Below are positions 10,920 to 22,319 of a stretch of DNA of 64,000 bases, piece by piece (positions within the stretch are counted from its first letter, which is position 1; each line of letters begins with the position of its first letter). The DNA is from Spinacia oleracea. Taxonomy: Eukaryota > Streptophyta > Magnoliopsida > Caryophyllales > Amaranthaceae. The DNA is taken from NCBI RefSeq assembly GCF_020520425.1, contig NC_079487.1:126812385-126876384 (forward strand), given 5' to 3'. A program made the position numbers and the translations under genes. The notes under the pieces are model-generated. The model was not told the DNA's origin and searched no databases. It saw only the letters and a program-made list of their open reading frames with translations.

Positions 10920-13019
10920 TCAAAGAATCCAAAACCAAGACAAAACAGAACCGATAGCCAAGCCAAGAATCAAGAACACCACAATCAAAATCCCAGCTGT
11001 TTCTGAATGCTGAATCTGTACCATTTTCGGAGCCAAGATCATGAGCACGCTCGCAAAGTAACCAGTTGTAAGCCCCAACAACGATGTCAAACTCGTAACA
11101 GGAATCTCAGTTCGGAGAAACTGAGGACCATGTAAACATCCCAAGTACAGTGGATAAAACAACAATCTGGCGAAACAAGCACCCAAGGCAATATTGGTGT
11201 TGTCTAGTAAATAGACAGCAGTCAAAGACTTGCCAATTAAATCAAACACATCGTAACAAGTGATTAACAGAATCGCATACCAATCCTTAAGAACTGTGGA
11301 ATGTACATCTTCAGTAACGGAACCTGGGAAAATCGATAGAGTGACAATGTAGATGAGGGTGACCCCAAGACCGTACCATTTGATTGTTTGTATGATGTTC
11401 CAAATTGAGGAATATGAGGAAACTTCTTCCTGGTTGAGGCTATGCTCGTTTCGAAGCTTGTTGTGGTGTTTGACAACAGGAAGTCGACTTACCACGTTGT
11501 ATAAGGCAAAACAAATGAACATGAATAAAATTGCAACGCTGAAGTAAAGGATGGCGCTGTTTCTTAAGCCATGGATGTCTTGTGGGTATACTGCTTTGGT
11601 AAAGATCCTCATCAACGAAACAAGGACACCTACACACAATAAAACCATACGGATACATGGTAAGGACTGGTATGCAGATCGTTCAAATGTAATTTCATAT
11701 TTACTACCTTAAACGTTTTTATTCACTTTTGTCCATGTGGGCCCACTTAGGCTATGTTTTGTTCTACTTGTTTTAAGTTCAGTTAAGTTTAGAAAAAATA
11801 AGTTCAGTTAAGTTTAGAAAAAATAAGTTCAGTTAAATTTAGAAAAAATAAGTTTTTTTCAGACATTTTCACATACAAGTAAGTTTATCTCAGACAAAAT
11901 AAATTTTTTCAAATAAAATAAGTTCAGATAAGTTCGGTTAAGTTAAGATAAATTCAGATAATATAATTTTGTCAAAATAAGTCCAATAGAACGGAGCCTT
12001 AACCAGCTTATTTCCTTGGGAAACGTTTTGTAATTCATTCACCGAGCCTTAACCACCTTTCAGAGGATTACATTCAACTTTTATACATGTGGGCCTCACT
12101 TAACTAATTTATTTAGTTAGAAATCTAACGAAGAGCAGGGAAATTAAAGAAGTTGGTTAAGTGGGATCCACATAGACGAAAAGTTGGCTAAAACCGTCAA
12201 AAATAGTTGAATACAAAGCGTTTCATAAAATTAAGGTGGTAAATATGAAATTACATTTTATAATATGGTAAATACAAAAAACTGAAACTTAAAAGGTGAT
12301 ATATATAAAAAAAATCCTAAAAAATGAAATACTTGGCTTTCCTGGAAAAAGATATATTCCTCCTAACAACTTTTTAGGACCTACTAGAATTTATATATGA
12401 GCACAATTACAAAATAAAGGAATGGTTCCCAATTAAATTGATAACCCACTAGAAAAAAGATACCTAATCCACAATTCATCACACAACAGTTGAAAACTGA
12501 AAGGCATCAAAGATTACCTGAGGCAGAAGTGCCAGAAACAACAGCCTGCATGTATCGCTCCGGCAACTCAGCAGCAGACCCAATAACCCCGCCTTGGACA
12601 AGCGCATTCGCTACGCCGGAAAGACCCACAACCACAACAGTCACATAAAACCCTTCATAGACCCCACTTCGTCCCTTAATGTAGAACCAATCCATGAGAG
12701 GCACTACAAGGAGGGCAACCAAATAGAGCCCTAAACCGATGTTGATACGAACATAGGCATGGAACTTGCGGAAAACGAAGACGATGAGGAGTAGACAGAT
12801 AAGTGATACAGACTGGAAAACAACTGCAAATATTCGATTAACGCTACGATCAGGGTAGAGGTAGTTGAAGTAGTCTACAGCCGTGATGAAGGCATTCCAA
12901 GGGAGAAGGAAACCTGTTCCTAGTATGAAGTATATTATGTATGCTAAGTTGAAGGAGTCATTTGGGATGTTTGTGGTTTGATGAAGGAGAGATATTGAGG
13001 CATCTTCTTTGGCTTCCAT
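10920..13019 (-). CDS. equilibrative nucleoside transporter, copy A (ENT3-like)
   Basis: Exons 12518-13019 and 10920-11629 join in phase to give 403 residues, close to the family's usual ~420. ENT carriers move nucleosides across membranes, in plants usually with protons at the plasma membrane. Exon 1 starts MEAKEDAS and carries the SLC29 signature FILGTGFLLPWNAFITAVDYF with the first transmembrane segments. It ends at GTSASG. Exon 2 begins GVLVSLMRIFTKAVYPQD, contains a hydrophilic loop (RNEHSLNQEE) and FARLLFYPLYLGC, and ends SWFWIL. The intron at the conserved ASG/VLVS site is shared by all copies in the cluster. It is very similar to copy B, so a recent tandem duplication is likely. The intron holds a nested pair of transposons. 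Which Arabidopsis ENT is the true orthologue cannot be set from one window. Confidence 0.95.
11686..12258. mobile_element. inverted-repeat element in the copy A intron, split by a MITE
   Basis: The left end (11690-11720) and the complement of the right end (12225-12258) share AATGTAATTTCATATTTA, then C/T, then ACCACCTTA or ACTACCTTA. Further in, GTCCATGTGGGCCCACTTA pairs with the complement of TAAGTGGGATCCACATAGAC. The Tourist-like MITE at 11750-11998 sits inside the left arm. No coding capacity. Confidence 0.65.
11750..11998. mobile_element. Tourist-like MITE nested in another element
   Basis: Ends GGCTATGTTTTGTTCTACT and AGTCCAATAGAACGGAGCC are an imperfect inverted repeat flanked by TTA (11747-11749 and 11999-12001). 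The interior repeats a unit close to AAGTTCAGTTAAGTTTAGAA three times. Related sequence without clear ends lies at 38205-38375 and 62265-62400. Confidence 0.75.
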
Positions 13020-13168
13020 TACTGTAAGTTTGTGAGTCACAAATGTGTGTAAGATATTTTACAGGAAATGTGTGTTTTGTGATCAATGAAAGTGGAACAG
13101 TGATCAATAAAAGGCAAGAGTTTTGGAAAAGGACTCGTGTGGATGTCAAGATTGTCAACCAGCTTATT

Positions 13169-13325
13169 TATTCCTCCGTCCTACATTACTCATTACACTT
13201 TCTGTTTTCATCCATCCTATATTATATGTTACACTTCCAAATTAGTATTGGTCCCACAATTATTATATTATCTCTCTCGTCTCACTAACAAATATAAGTG
13301 TAACGAATGTGGGACGGAGGGAGTA
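13169..13325. mobile_element. Stowaway-like MITE
   Basis: TATTCCTCCGTCCTACATTA at the left and ATGTGGGACGGAGGGAGTA at the right are complementary. It lies 150 bp upstream of the copy A start codon, so it may sit within the promoter of that gene. Confidence 0.8.
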
Positions 13326-13549
13326 GTTAAAATCGTCAAAAAAGACCTGAGATAGAATCTTGTCTACATCATTGCCCTTGTGACTTTCTCTACGACAACA
13401 AGAAAAAACAGGAAATTGACTTGTCACTCCTTTGTCAGAAACATTCTTATCCCACAGAATTTTAAAAATAATTCATTACATCCTGATTAATTTCCTAATA
13501 ACAAAACCAGGCATATATAACATTAAATTTAAAGCTGTTTATACCAAAT

Positions 13550-13612
13550 TCAGGACGAGGCTGCCATAAACCAAGACACAATTGATGCGACAGCCATGCC
13601 AAGCCAACAATC
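13550..13612 (-). pseudogene. ENT C-terminal fragment
   Basis: The minus strand reads CWLGMAVASIVSWFMAASS then stop, matching the last segment of the cluster's transporters (GLATGSIVSWFWVI in copy C). Nothing else of the gene surrounds it. It may be a remnant of a lost copy, or part of a 3' exon of copy B, whose stop is followed by a good splice donor. A plausible acceptor (TTTTAGGAC) lies just before this fragment. Confidence 0.6.
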
Positions 13613-13795
13613 AGCCATACATACTTTGTCCTAAAATTTCACACACAAAGCAGATAAAAAGTGCAAGGACAATCACATAATTAGAAGACAAGTTTTTGGC
13701 TAGTCTCTTTACAATTTAAGAGCATTATACTATACTCATATCCAGAACAAATACAATAGCTTGAGACATACCTTTCGAATGTTGCACTTCTTGGA

Positions 13796-15473
13796 TCAAA
13801 GAACCCAAAACCAAGATAAACTTGAACCAATAACCAAACCAAGAGTCAAGAACAACACCATCAAAATCCCAGCTGTTTCTGAACATTGAAGTTGTACCGT
13901 TTTTGGAGCCAAAATCATGAGTACACTCGCAAAGTAACCAGTGGTAATCCCCAACAATGATGTCAAGCTCGCCACAGGAATCTCAGTTCGGAAAATTTGA
14001 GGACCGTGTAAGCAACCCAAGTACAGGGGATAAAACAAGAATCTCGCAAAACATGCACCCAGGGCAATGTTGGTGTTGTCTAGTAGATAGACAGCAGTCA
14101 AAGACTTGCCAATTAAATCGAACACATTATAACAAGTGATTAACAGAATCGCGTACCAATCCTTAAGAACTGCAGAATGTACATCTTCAGTAACCGAGCC
14201 TGGAAAAATCGATAGAGTGACAATATATATGAGGGTGATCCCAAAACCATACCACTTGATTGTCTGTATGACATTCCAAATTGAGGTATATGAAGAAAAT
14301 TCTTCCTGGTTGAGCTTCTGCTCATTTCGAAGCTTGTTGTGGTGTTTTACAACAGGAAGTTGCCTTACCACATTGTATAAGCAAAAACAAAGGGTCATGA
14401 ATAAAATTGCGACGATGAAGTAAAGAATGGCGCTGTTTCTTAATCCATGGATGTCTTGTGGAAATACTGCTTTGGTAAATATTCTCATGAACGAAACAAG
14501 GACACCTACAGTAAACATATAACACGTTAACCATAACACGAAAGAAGAACCAAAAAAGTTACTCCATATAATAGATCATTTGTTATTTTGTTCGAGTATC
14601 TCCATCTTGTTCTCAAGTACACCTCGAGTTAAGTATAGTTTTTTTCTTTTTTTTTTTTGCGTTATTTCCATCCCGTGTAAGACAAGCCTCCATTAGTTGG
14701 GAGAAATATCTTTTACCAGAAAAGTTAAATATCCCCATAATTTTACTCTAAAGGATGAACAAAATAGTTTTAGATTGATTTTAAATAGTTATTAGGCCCT
14801 ACTACAGAAAGTCTTTGTGGTGCATAATTAAAGAAAGGTTCCCAATTAAATTGACAACCACAAAAAAAGTAAAAATAATTGTGGAAGATAAGCAATCCTA
14901 AATTCTGTATCACACAACATTTGGAAACTGAAAGCATAATACATTACCTGATGCAGAAGTCCCAGAAACAACAGCCTGCATGTATCGCCTCGGCAACTCA
15001 GCAACAGACCCAATAACCCCACCTTGGACAAGCACATTCGCTACGCCGGAGAGGCCAACAACCCCAACAGTCACATAAAACCCATCGTGGAGCCCACTTC
15101 GTCCCTTATTGTAGAACAAATCCATGAGAGGCACCACAACGAGGGCCACCAAGTAGAGGCCAAAGCCAACGTTAATACGAACATAGGCACGGAACTTGCG
15201 GAAGCCGAAGATGATTAGAAGGAGACAGAGAAGAGACACAGACTGGTAAACAACGGCAAAGATTCGATCAACACTGCGATCAGGGTAGAGGTAGTTGAAG
15301 TAGTCTACGGCTGTGATGAAGACGTTCCAAGGGAGTAGGAAACCTGTTCCTAATATGAAGTATATTGTGTATGCCAAGTTGTAGGAGTCATTTGGGATGT
15401 TTATTTCTTTGGTTACTACATCGTTGCTGTCTGTATGATGGAGAGAGACTGAGGCATCTTCTTTGGCTTCCAT
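13796..15473 (-). CDS. equilibrative nucleoside transporter, copy B (ENT3-like)
   Basis: Exons 14948-15473 and 13796-14505 join in phase to 411 residues. Exon 1 starts MEAKEDASVSLHH and has TDSNDVVTKE, an N-terminal insertion absent from copy A. It then carries FILGTGFLLPWNVFITAVDYF and ends GTSASG. Exon 2 runs from GVLVSFMRIFTKAVFPQD to SWFWVL, with the same loop (RNEQKLNQEE) and FARFLFYPLYLGC. Both exons and the intron position mirror copy A, and the second exons are nearly the same length (710 nt in each). Predicted function is membrane transport of nucleosides. Just after the stop, the minus strand reads GAAAGGTATGTCTC, a donor-like site also present in copy A. No damage is visible, so the gene looks functional. 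Confidence 0.95.
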
Positions 15474-15724
15474 TATTGTTAGTTGTTAGTTGTGAGCACA
15501 AATGTGTGTAAGATACACAGGAAATCTGTTTTATGACGGTGGAATTCAACTAGCTTAGTTGGTTAAAATCTTGGGATGGTACTCTGAAAACGAATCTCGT
15601 CTACATCATTGTCCTTGTGGCTCCTCTCCAACAAAAAAAGATAAAAAGTTTGAAAACGAATTGTCACTCTGTGTCAGGTTGCTACCTGACAGATGCACAA
15701 CCTGATTGCTTTCTGTCAGATCAC
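15474..15724. other. spacer between copy B and the broken transporter copy
   Basis: This is the presumed promoter and 5' leader of copy B. The stretch GATACACAGGAAAT and the following words resemble the region upstream of copy A (13045-13070), as expected after tandem duplication. Confidence 0.45.
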
Positions 15725-16235
15725 TCAGATGACCCAAAACCAAGACACAGTGGAGCCAACAGCCAAACAGCCAAACAGCCAAAGCCAACGGTTAAGAACA
15801 GAGTAATCAAAATCCCTAATGTTTCTGCATGCCAAAGCTTGATTAATTTGGAAGCTTAGCCATTCGCGGTAGCAGACAAGTCGATCAGCGACTAGGAATC
15901 TCACTTTGAAAGATTTGAGGACCGTGTAAGCATCCCAAATTCCCAAGTACAGAGGATAAAACAGCAACATACCAAAAACATATAGCAATAGCAACGTTCT
16001 GTAGGAGATATACAGAAGTTAAAAACTTGCCGACTAAATCACATACGTTGAAGCTGGTGATAAGGACTTCATTTTTTTTTCAAATAATGCCAAACCAATT
16101 TTCAAGGAACTCAGAGTGTATAGCTTCAATAATGAATCCTGGAAATACAGATAGAGTGGCAACTATTCCTCAAGACGTGGGAATGTTGTGCGCATATGGC
16201 TTTGGTTAAAATCCTTAAGGATGAAACAGGGACAC
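15725..16235 (-). pseudogene. broken ENT exon-2 remnant
   Basis: The minus strand begins with GVPVSSLRILTKAICAQHSHVLRNS (16235 downward), matching the start of exon 2 in the intact genes. It continues past a deleted centre to GMLLFYPLYLG and ends NRWLWLFGCLAVGSTVSWFWVI. The reading frame changes, most of the middle transmembrane segments are gone, and no exon 1 is present. The splice acceptor before GVPVS is weakened. It is a decayed host gene copy, older than the A/B split to judge by its divergence. Confidence 0.85.
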
Positions 16236-17299
16236 CGAAAGAGACATACATGCAAATAGATATTCCACATGGGAAATGGGAATGATTGCAGGTCAGGCTG
16301 AAGCTGTTAAATTGCGAACCTGTCAAACAAAGAGGCAGGGCTGTGTTTGATGACATAAAACCTAATTAGAGAAATTATTAGAGAAGTGGAATTAATGCAA
16401 CTATCTTACTTATAGTTAGAATTCTTGGAAAATATAATCTCGGTTTGTATTTGCAAGAACAGGCACATTGGTAATGTCTAATTCTTATTTAAAAGAAATA
16501 TGTTCATATATCTCAACCAGTTTTTTCATAGCAAGCTAAGGGAGACTTGCAGCATCAAGAATGATGAGAGAGGGAAACAAAATGATCCACTTTTAGATTT
16601 GGAAATAGGAAATGGGTTTTTTAAAGGGTAATGATATATGCAGCTTTTAAGTTGTAAATAAGCATTTAATGCATTTCCTAAATTGAAAGTAATTTTAGGA
16701 ATGCATGACAAAATCATGTGTGAATAGCTGTAATTAATGCTTAGTTTAGGTTAATGTTTCCATTTTTTATATAATCTAGATTAAAAAGAATTACAGAATG
16801 ACAAACGTAAGACTGAAGTGAGGTAGATAAATACCTTACACTTTTTTGAGGAGACAAAATTATTGGAGGGATTTATTATAAGAAAGTCAAAACCATGTTG
16901 TAGATGGGATGAATTCCTCAACTAAGCATAGTTTATGAATTCCTCAACAAATTATGGGAGGCCTTTCCTCTCATGTTACAAGGAGGGAAAGGTAGCGCTA
17001 ATGCAAAAAATAAATGAAAGTTGTAAGCACAATACAGTCAGTGAGAGGAAAGGCACGCAGCACAATACAGTCAACTAATTATTGGAGGCCTTTCCTCTCA
17101 TGTTAGGCGCAACATAGCAAAGGTTCTAACTCCAACTAGAATAAAGATGTATTCCGCTAAGAATGGGGAGGAGGAAGGGAGATTCAAGCTCGTTCCATAC
17201 TTCAATCTTAATAATCAGATTATAATGAAGGTCAATGAAGTTTTTTTATCTGAGACATGTCATCAAATTATCCAGAATGGAAACAAGAACAAATTGCTA
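16236..17299. repeat. spacer with local direct repeats
   Basis: No gene is seen. GGAGGCCTTTCCTCTCATGT occurs at about 16949 and again at about 17083. GCACAATACAGTCA also occurs twice (about 17029 and 17061). The pattern suggests a tandem duplication of roughly 135 bp with later loss. Confidence 0.5.
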
Positions 17300-17655
17300 T
17301 CAGATCAGACAATCCAAAACCAAGACACTGTTTAACTCTTTAAACAGCAGGCAAAGCAACAATTAACCAAAATATAATAAAATTACCTGCAGTCTCTGGA
17401 TGTTGAAGTTAGACAGTTTCAAGAACCGAGAGCATTAAGACTGGAGTATAATGGCCTTCATCTCAGCACCAACAGACAAGTCAGCACCATCACAGAAATC
17501 TCAGCTTAGTTCTGAAACTTTTAGGATGGCTCTTGCTTTCTCTAGAACATATAAAGCAATTAAGCAAAACACGCACCTAAGGTGACACTGTCAGGATCAC
17601 CTTCTCGGCATCACCAAAGCAGTGGAGAGAGACCGTGCCTTCTTTGACTTACCAT
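17300..17655 (-). pseudogene. heavily broken ENT remnant
   Basis: Plus-strand words ACCAAGACAC, CTGTTGAAGTT-like, ACAGACAAGTCAGCACC and ACAGAAATCTCAG match the antisense of copy C exon 2 in the same order. 17620-17650 (GTGGAGAGAGACCGTGCCTT) resembles the antisense of the 5' end of exon 1 in copies A and B. All other coding sequence is missing. It is closest to copy C and looks like a collapsed duplicate. Confidence 0.7.
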
Positions 17656-18073
17656 TATCTCTTATGGAGCAGGCCACTTCAATACTTCATAGCCATTTTG
17701 GCCACTTAAATCAACTCATAACAAGAAATAGGTAGAGATTCTAAATTCACTGAATCATATACTAACCACACAGGCACGCAGATAAAAAGGGAAAGATTTT
17801 CATAAAATGTTGAAGAACTTTGTGAGAAATATCTGAAAATTACACTTTTAGGAATGAAAGAAACGTATCTTACAAGGATTTACAATTTGAACAATACATC
17901 CCTGACTCACCTATTATGATGAGATCAGACATGAAATAAGTTAGAGATCTGCCCCTTCCCTTTCCAACTACACACGGGTTGATGGTGATCTCCAAATAAT
18001 GAAATTTAAGTTGAGGCATAGTGACATACCAGCAGGTCAAACAGTATGTATCAGGTAATAATATGATAAGCAA

Positions 18074-20733
18074 TTAGATGACCCAAAACCAAGACACGAT
18101 AGAACCAGTAGCCAAGCCAACTACTAAGAACAGCACAACCAAAATCCCTGCTGTTTCTGAGTGTTGAAGTTGGACAGTTTTGGGAGCCAAGATCATTAAA
18201 ACACTAGTAAGATAGCCATTTGTCAGCCCCAACAGACAAGTCAGCACTGTCACAGGAATCTCAGTTCTGAAAAATTGAGGACCATGCAAGCATCCCAAAA
18301 AGAGAGGATAAAACAGCAACCGAGCAAAACATGCACCAATGGCAACATTTTCATTTTCAAGGAGATAAATGGAAGTCAAACACTTGCCCACTAAATCAAA
18401 AACATTGTAGCCAGCGATGAGGAGAATTGGGTACCAATCCCCAAGTGGTGCTGAGTGGACGTCTTCCGTAATGAAACCTGGAAATATGGATAGAGTCACA
18501 ATATATATGACCACAATGCCAATCCCATGCCACTTTATTCTTCCCATTATTTCCCAAACGGGGCCAGATAAAGAACCCTTCTCCTCATTCGCCTCATTTG
18601 CCTCTTTTACAGCCTGTAATATGAGCTCATTGTAGTACTTGATCACAGGAAGTCGATGTGCCACATTGTAAAAGACGACACATATAATCATAAGTACAAT
18701 CCCGAAGATAAAATATAAGATTGCACTGTTCCTCAAACCATCAATATCTTGGGGATATACTGCTTTTGTAAAGATTCTAAGAAAAGAAACCAGGACCCCT
18801 GCAGTTAATAAGCAAATGTATCTTAGTTCAGCAATCATTCCACAAAGGGAGCACACATGACACATTAAACTAAAATGAGCAACAGGGGAAAGATAATGTA
18901 GACGGGATAATAATGTAGACGGGTTTTGATCCCAAGTCTTAGCGGTGTTAAATAATTTCAAGCTCAGCCTTCCTAATTAATCACTTATAAGCATGAATCC
19001 ATCAATATAACTTGTCAGCTATGCACCTGTGCCTCCCCTTATGTTCCTTCTAAGTTAAAAATCCAACAAATCACTCATGATTAATCCATTTTAGCTCACT
19101 TCTTACATATCAAATGCACAAACAAATGCCTTCAACTAATCTCGCCTTCAGACCTTTTTAACTTCAATCCTGGCAGGCTACTGAGCCAAGGCAAAAATTT
19201 ATACAAACAAAACTATATTTTCACTATCAAGACATGATATCATCATGCTCATCAGTCCATCACACGTCTTGGGCCTTATGTTAAGTCACTAATATGTTAG
19301 TGACCAAATAAAGCAATATCTAGCTATCACCACCATTTCAATTTTCAAGTGATCTTTGGTGCTTCACGCTACCGAAACCAGTGCTCGTTTTAACAAAATC
19401 ATCTAAATTCCTAGACAGAGAGCATTGCACATAGTAACAAAATATAGCACCAGCCTTTTTCAACCCTAATTCCGCATCTTCCAAGTAAACCTTCCAAATA
19501 CATGACAGCATAAATCGAATCAAATTCCTGGAATTCAACCCTACACTAAATCAGCAACGAGTTTTACACTTAATTCAACAATGAAGTTCCGAAAAAAATA
19601 TAAACAAAAAAAAAAAAAAAAAAAAAAGGGTCATCAATATAGCCGAAAATCCACATGAAATCTATCCCAGAAAAGGAATTTCAATTAATACTACAGACTT
19701 AGATCCATTTCCAATATCATCCCCTCAAACACCATAACTCAATCACATTCAATCCAACTCCAAGTTCCCAGTTCTAAGCAAATAGCAAAATCAGCAAACA
19801 CACAACAACCCATTTCCTAAATCATCCCAAAACATCAAAACACACAAGAAAATTTTAACAAAAATAATACTTCCTCCGTCTTTTAATACTCGCAACGTTT
19901 GGACTTTTGCCACTATTCATATAATCTACTTTGACTATTCGTAGTGTTTTTTATATAAGATAAAACATAGTCACGTGGGATCTTGTTAGATTCGTCTCAA
20001 TGTGTATTTTCAAAATATCAACTTTTTATAATTTTTGCATAAAGAGAATTTAAGATATAAATGGTCAAAATTGTGCATCGGCATGCGTGAAACTATCAAA
20101 CGTTGCGAGTATTAAAAGATGGGGGAAGTATAAACTAAGCACCCAAAAAAGGTAAAAGAAAAAAGATGAAATTTTTAGAGAAATTAAATCCAAACCTGAA
20201 GCAGCAGTGCCAGCAACAACAGCCTGCATATACCTCGCCGGCAACTCACCGGCGGACCCAATAAGTCCACCTTGAACCAACGCGTCAGCTAGGCCCGATA
20301 GGCCCAAAGCTCCAACAGTAACATAAAATCCATCATAAAGTCCACTTTGGCCCTTAATGTAGAACAAATCCATGAGAGGTACAACAAGTAGGGCCACCAC
20401 GAAGAGGCCCAAGCCCGTATTGATCCGCACAATAGCATCGGATTTCCGACGAGAGAAGATGATCACGAGGAGAGAGAAAAGTCCAGTAAGCATGTAAGCA
20501 ACGGCGAAGATGCGGTCAACGCTCTCATCAGGGTAAAGGTAGCCAAAGTAATCAACGGCTGTGATGAAGGCATTCCATGGGAGTAGGAACCCAGCTCCTA
20601 GTGTGAAGTATATTATGTAAGCAAAGTGAAAGGAATCTTTTGGGATGCTTTTTGGGGCTTCTCCGCCGGGAGTGTGGCGGTTGAGGAGAGATACTGCGGC
20701 GTCGTCGGCGGCGGAGTTCACGGCGACTCCCAT
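18074..20733 (-). CDS. equilibrative nucleoside transporter, copy C (ENT3-like)
   Basis: Exons 20196-20733 and 18074-18798 join in phase to 420 residues, the family's usual length. Exon 1 starts MGVAVNSAADDAAVSLLNRH and carries FTLGAGFLLPWNAFITAVDYF; it ends GTAASG. Exon 2 opens GVLVSFLRIFTKAVYPQD, has a longer charged loop (LQAVKEANEANEEKGS) and ends GSIVSWFWVI. It is clearly more distant from A and B than they are from each other, so it probably keeps the ancestral form. The 1.4-kb intron contains a Stowaway MITE and an A-run at 19605-19627. Predicted role is nucleoside transport; the substrate and the exact Arabidopsis orthologue are not deducible here. Confidence 0.95.
19868..20130. mobile_element. 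Stowaway-like MITE in the copy C intron
   Basis: TACTTCCTCCGTCTTTTAA and TTAAAAGATGGGGGAAGTA are the complementary ends. The next inner arms ACTCGCAACGTTTG and CAAACGTTGCGAGT pair perfectly, so the whole element can fold back. Confidence 0.8.
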
Positions 20734-21271
20734 TTTTGTGGTGCGTATTGTTTGGGGAGGAGAGAGAATTGTTGGGTTGTTGGAGAAGTGGGAATGACGG
20801 TTTTGGAACGACGTAGTTTTATTTTATTGGCTTATGTGTTGGTGAAAGAGAAGTGGAAAAGAGATCAATTAACCAATGGGATACAACTCTACAAGTACTC
20901 CGTATCTTTCAATAAATAAATAATTTTAACTTAAAAGCAGAATTGATTATCCCATAATTTTTATACGAAATATTATTAGGGATATGTTTATTCGTTCACT
21001 AGATTAGATATTTAGATTATGATAAATTTTTTTACAAAATATTTAACTAAATATAGCCAAACTACTGCATAATTATAAAAAAAAAAAAAAAAAATTAAAC
21101 ATACTCATTTATATTTATATTATCTAATATGCATATTATATATGTGTAATATGCTACTTTGACCAACATATCGAGTGAATATAATTTCCATTATTAATGT
21201 ACCGATTTGACTAAAATGTTATAAAAAAAGTATTTAGCAAAATTATTATTACGTGGTATCTATTATTGCCA
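20734..21271. other. spacer between copy C and the MULE
   Basis: Holds the presumed promoter of copy C, then AT-rich DNA with an A-run (21077-21093). No other feature was recognised. Confidence 0.4.
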
Positions 21272-21642
21272 TAAATTATACGGTTTTTTCATGAAATGCC
21301 CCTGAGGTTTTAAAAAACGCACCAAATACCCTCGCCTGTTTCGATTCACATAATATACCCCTATTTTTTTCCAAGTTTGCACCAAATACCCCTTAACTGA
21401 CCTTCCGTTAGTCCTCCGTTAAGTCGTGTTTATAATTCACAGTATACCCCTTTTTATAAACTTAATGCATAATATACACCTATTTTAAAATTAAGTTGCA
21501 CTAGATACCCAAATTGCAGGAATTTGAATTTAACGGCTAGTTTTTAAACCTAGGAAGCAAAATATAGCCGTTATGTTCTTGCTGCATATAAATGCTACTA
21601 GTGTTCACCTCACTTGCATACTTTCCCCTCTCCAAATTAGCC

Positions 21643-22047
21643 ATGAGCTCTCATTCAAAAATCGAATCTTCTTCCATCCCAAATTTAGCATACATTAGAG
21701 TTCCTAATAAAAATTGCTATTGCGGGAGAAGATTTGCAATTAGGAGCTCGGAAACGGAAAAAAATCCGCAAAAGCTTTACTACAAGTGTGATCCTTGTGA
21801 TAATTTCAAATGGTGCAAAGGTTTTCTTGAGCACACAAGTGATGAAGTTCAGAGCAAGGGAAACAGAGATGATGAAAACAGGGGAATGCAAGAACAAAGC
21901 TGGGGAATGCAAGAACAGAGCAGGGGAATGCATGAAGAGTTGAAGCTATTGAAGAAGAAGATCAAACAACAGAAACAGCAAATCAATTTTGCAATAAAAA
22001 TTGGTGTATTAATGTTTGCATTTCTGATTTGGATAGCAATGAAGTAA
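21643..22047 (+). CDS. GRF zinc-finger protein with C-terminal membrane anchor, carried by the MULE
   Basis: 134 residues from the ATG at 21643 (MSSHSK); an in-frame ATG at 21592 would add 17 residues but lacks family support. About residues 18-52 form a GRF-type zinc finger: NCYCGRRF, then KNPQKLYYKCDPCDNFKWC. A seven-residue unit GMQEQSW/GMQEQSR/GMHEELK follows three times, coming from a 21-bp repeat near 21885-21945. A lysine/glutamine-rich coiled coil (LLKKKIKQQKQQ) and a hydrophobic segment IGVLMFAFLIWIAM close the protein. The same order (GRF finger, coiled coil, tail anchor) is known in small plant proteins such as those annotated like At4g04775. Its role in the element is unknown; GRF fingers are thought to bind nucleic acid. 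Confidence 0.85.
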   Translation: MSSHSKIESSSIPNLAYIRVPNKNCYCGRRFAIRSSETEKNPQKLYYKCDPCDNFKWCKGFLEHTSDEVQSKGNRDDENRGMQEQSWGMQEQSRGMHEELKLLKKKIKQQKQQINFAIKIGVLMFAFLIWIAMK

Positions 22048-22319
22048 AGTTGTAACAAATTTCATGAAATAAAGAGACTTTGTTCCATAAATACTTGTTC
22101 AAGCAAATAAGCTTTACATAAACTGAACTTTAAGTGGACAAACACCACTGAACTGCACAAAAAGAGGTGTTCTAAGCATTTCACTGTTTCCAAAAAATGA
22201 TCTCTGCACAACTGTTTCCAAAAACTGATTCTAACTAAACTGATTCTGACTAAACTGATTTGACTAAGTTAGTTTAGCTTTGTGCACTACAATTCACAAA
22301 ATATAGCCAACTGAGGTGA

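Noticed and set aside
14136-14423. Plus-strand 95-codon frame
   Set aside because: Antisense of transporter copy B exon 2; the same shadow appears opposite copy A.
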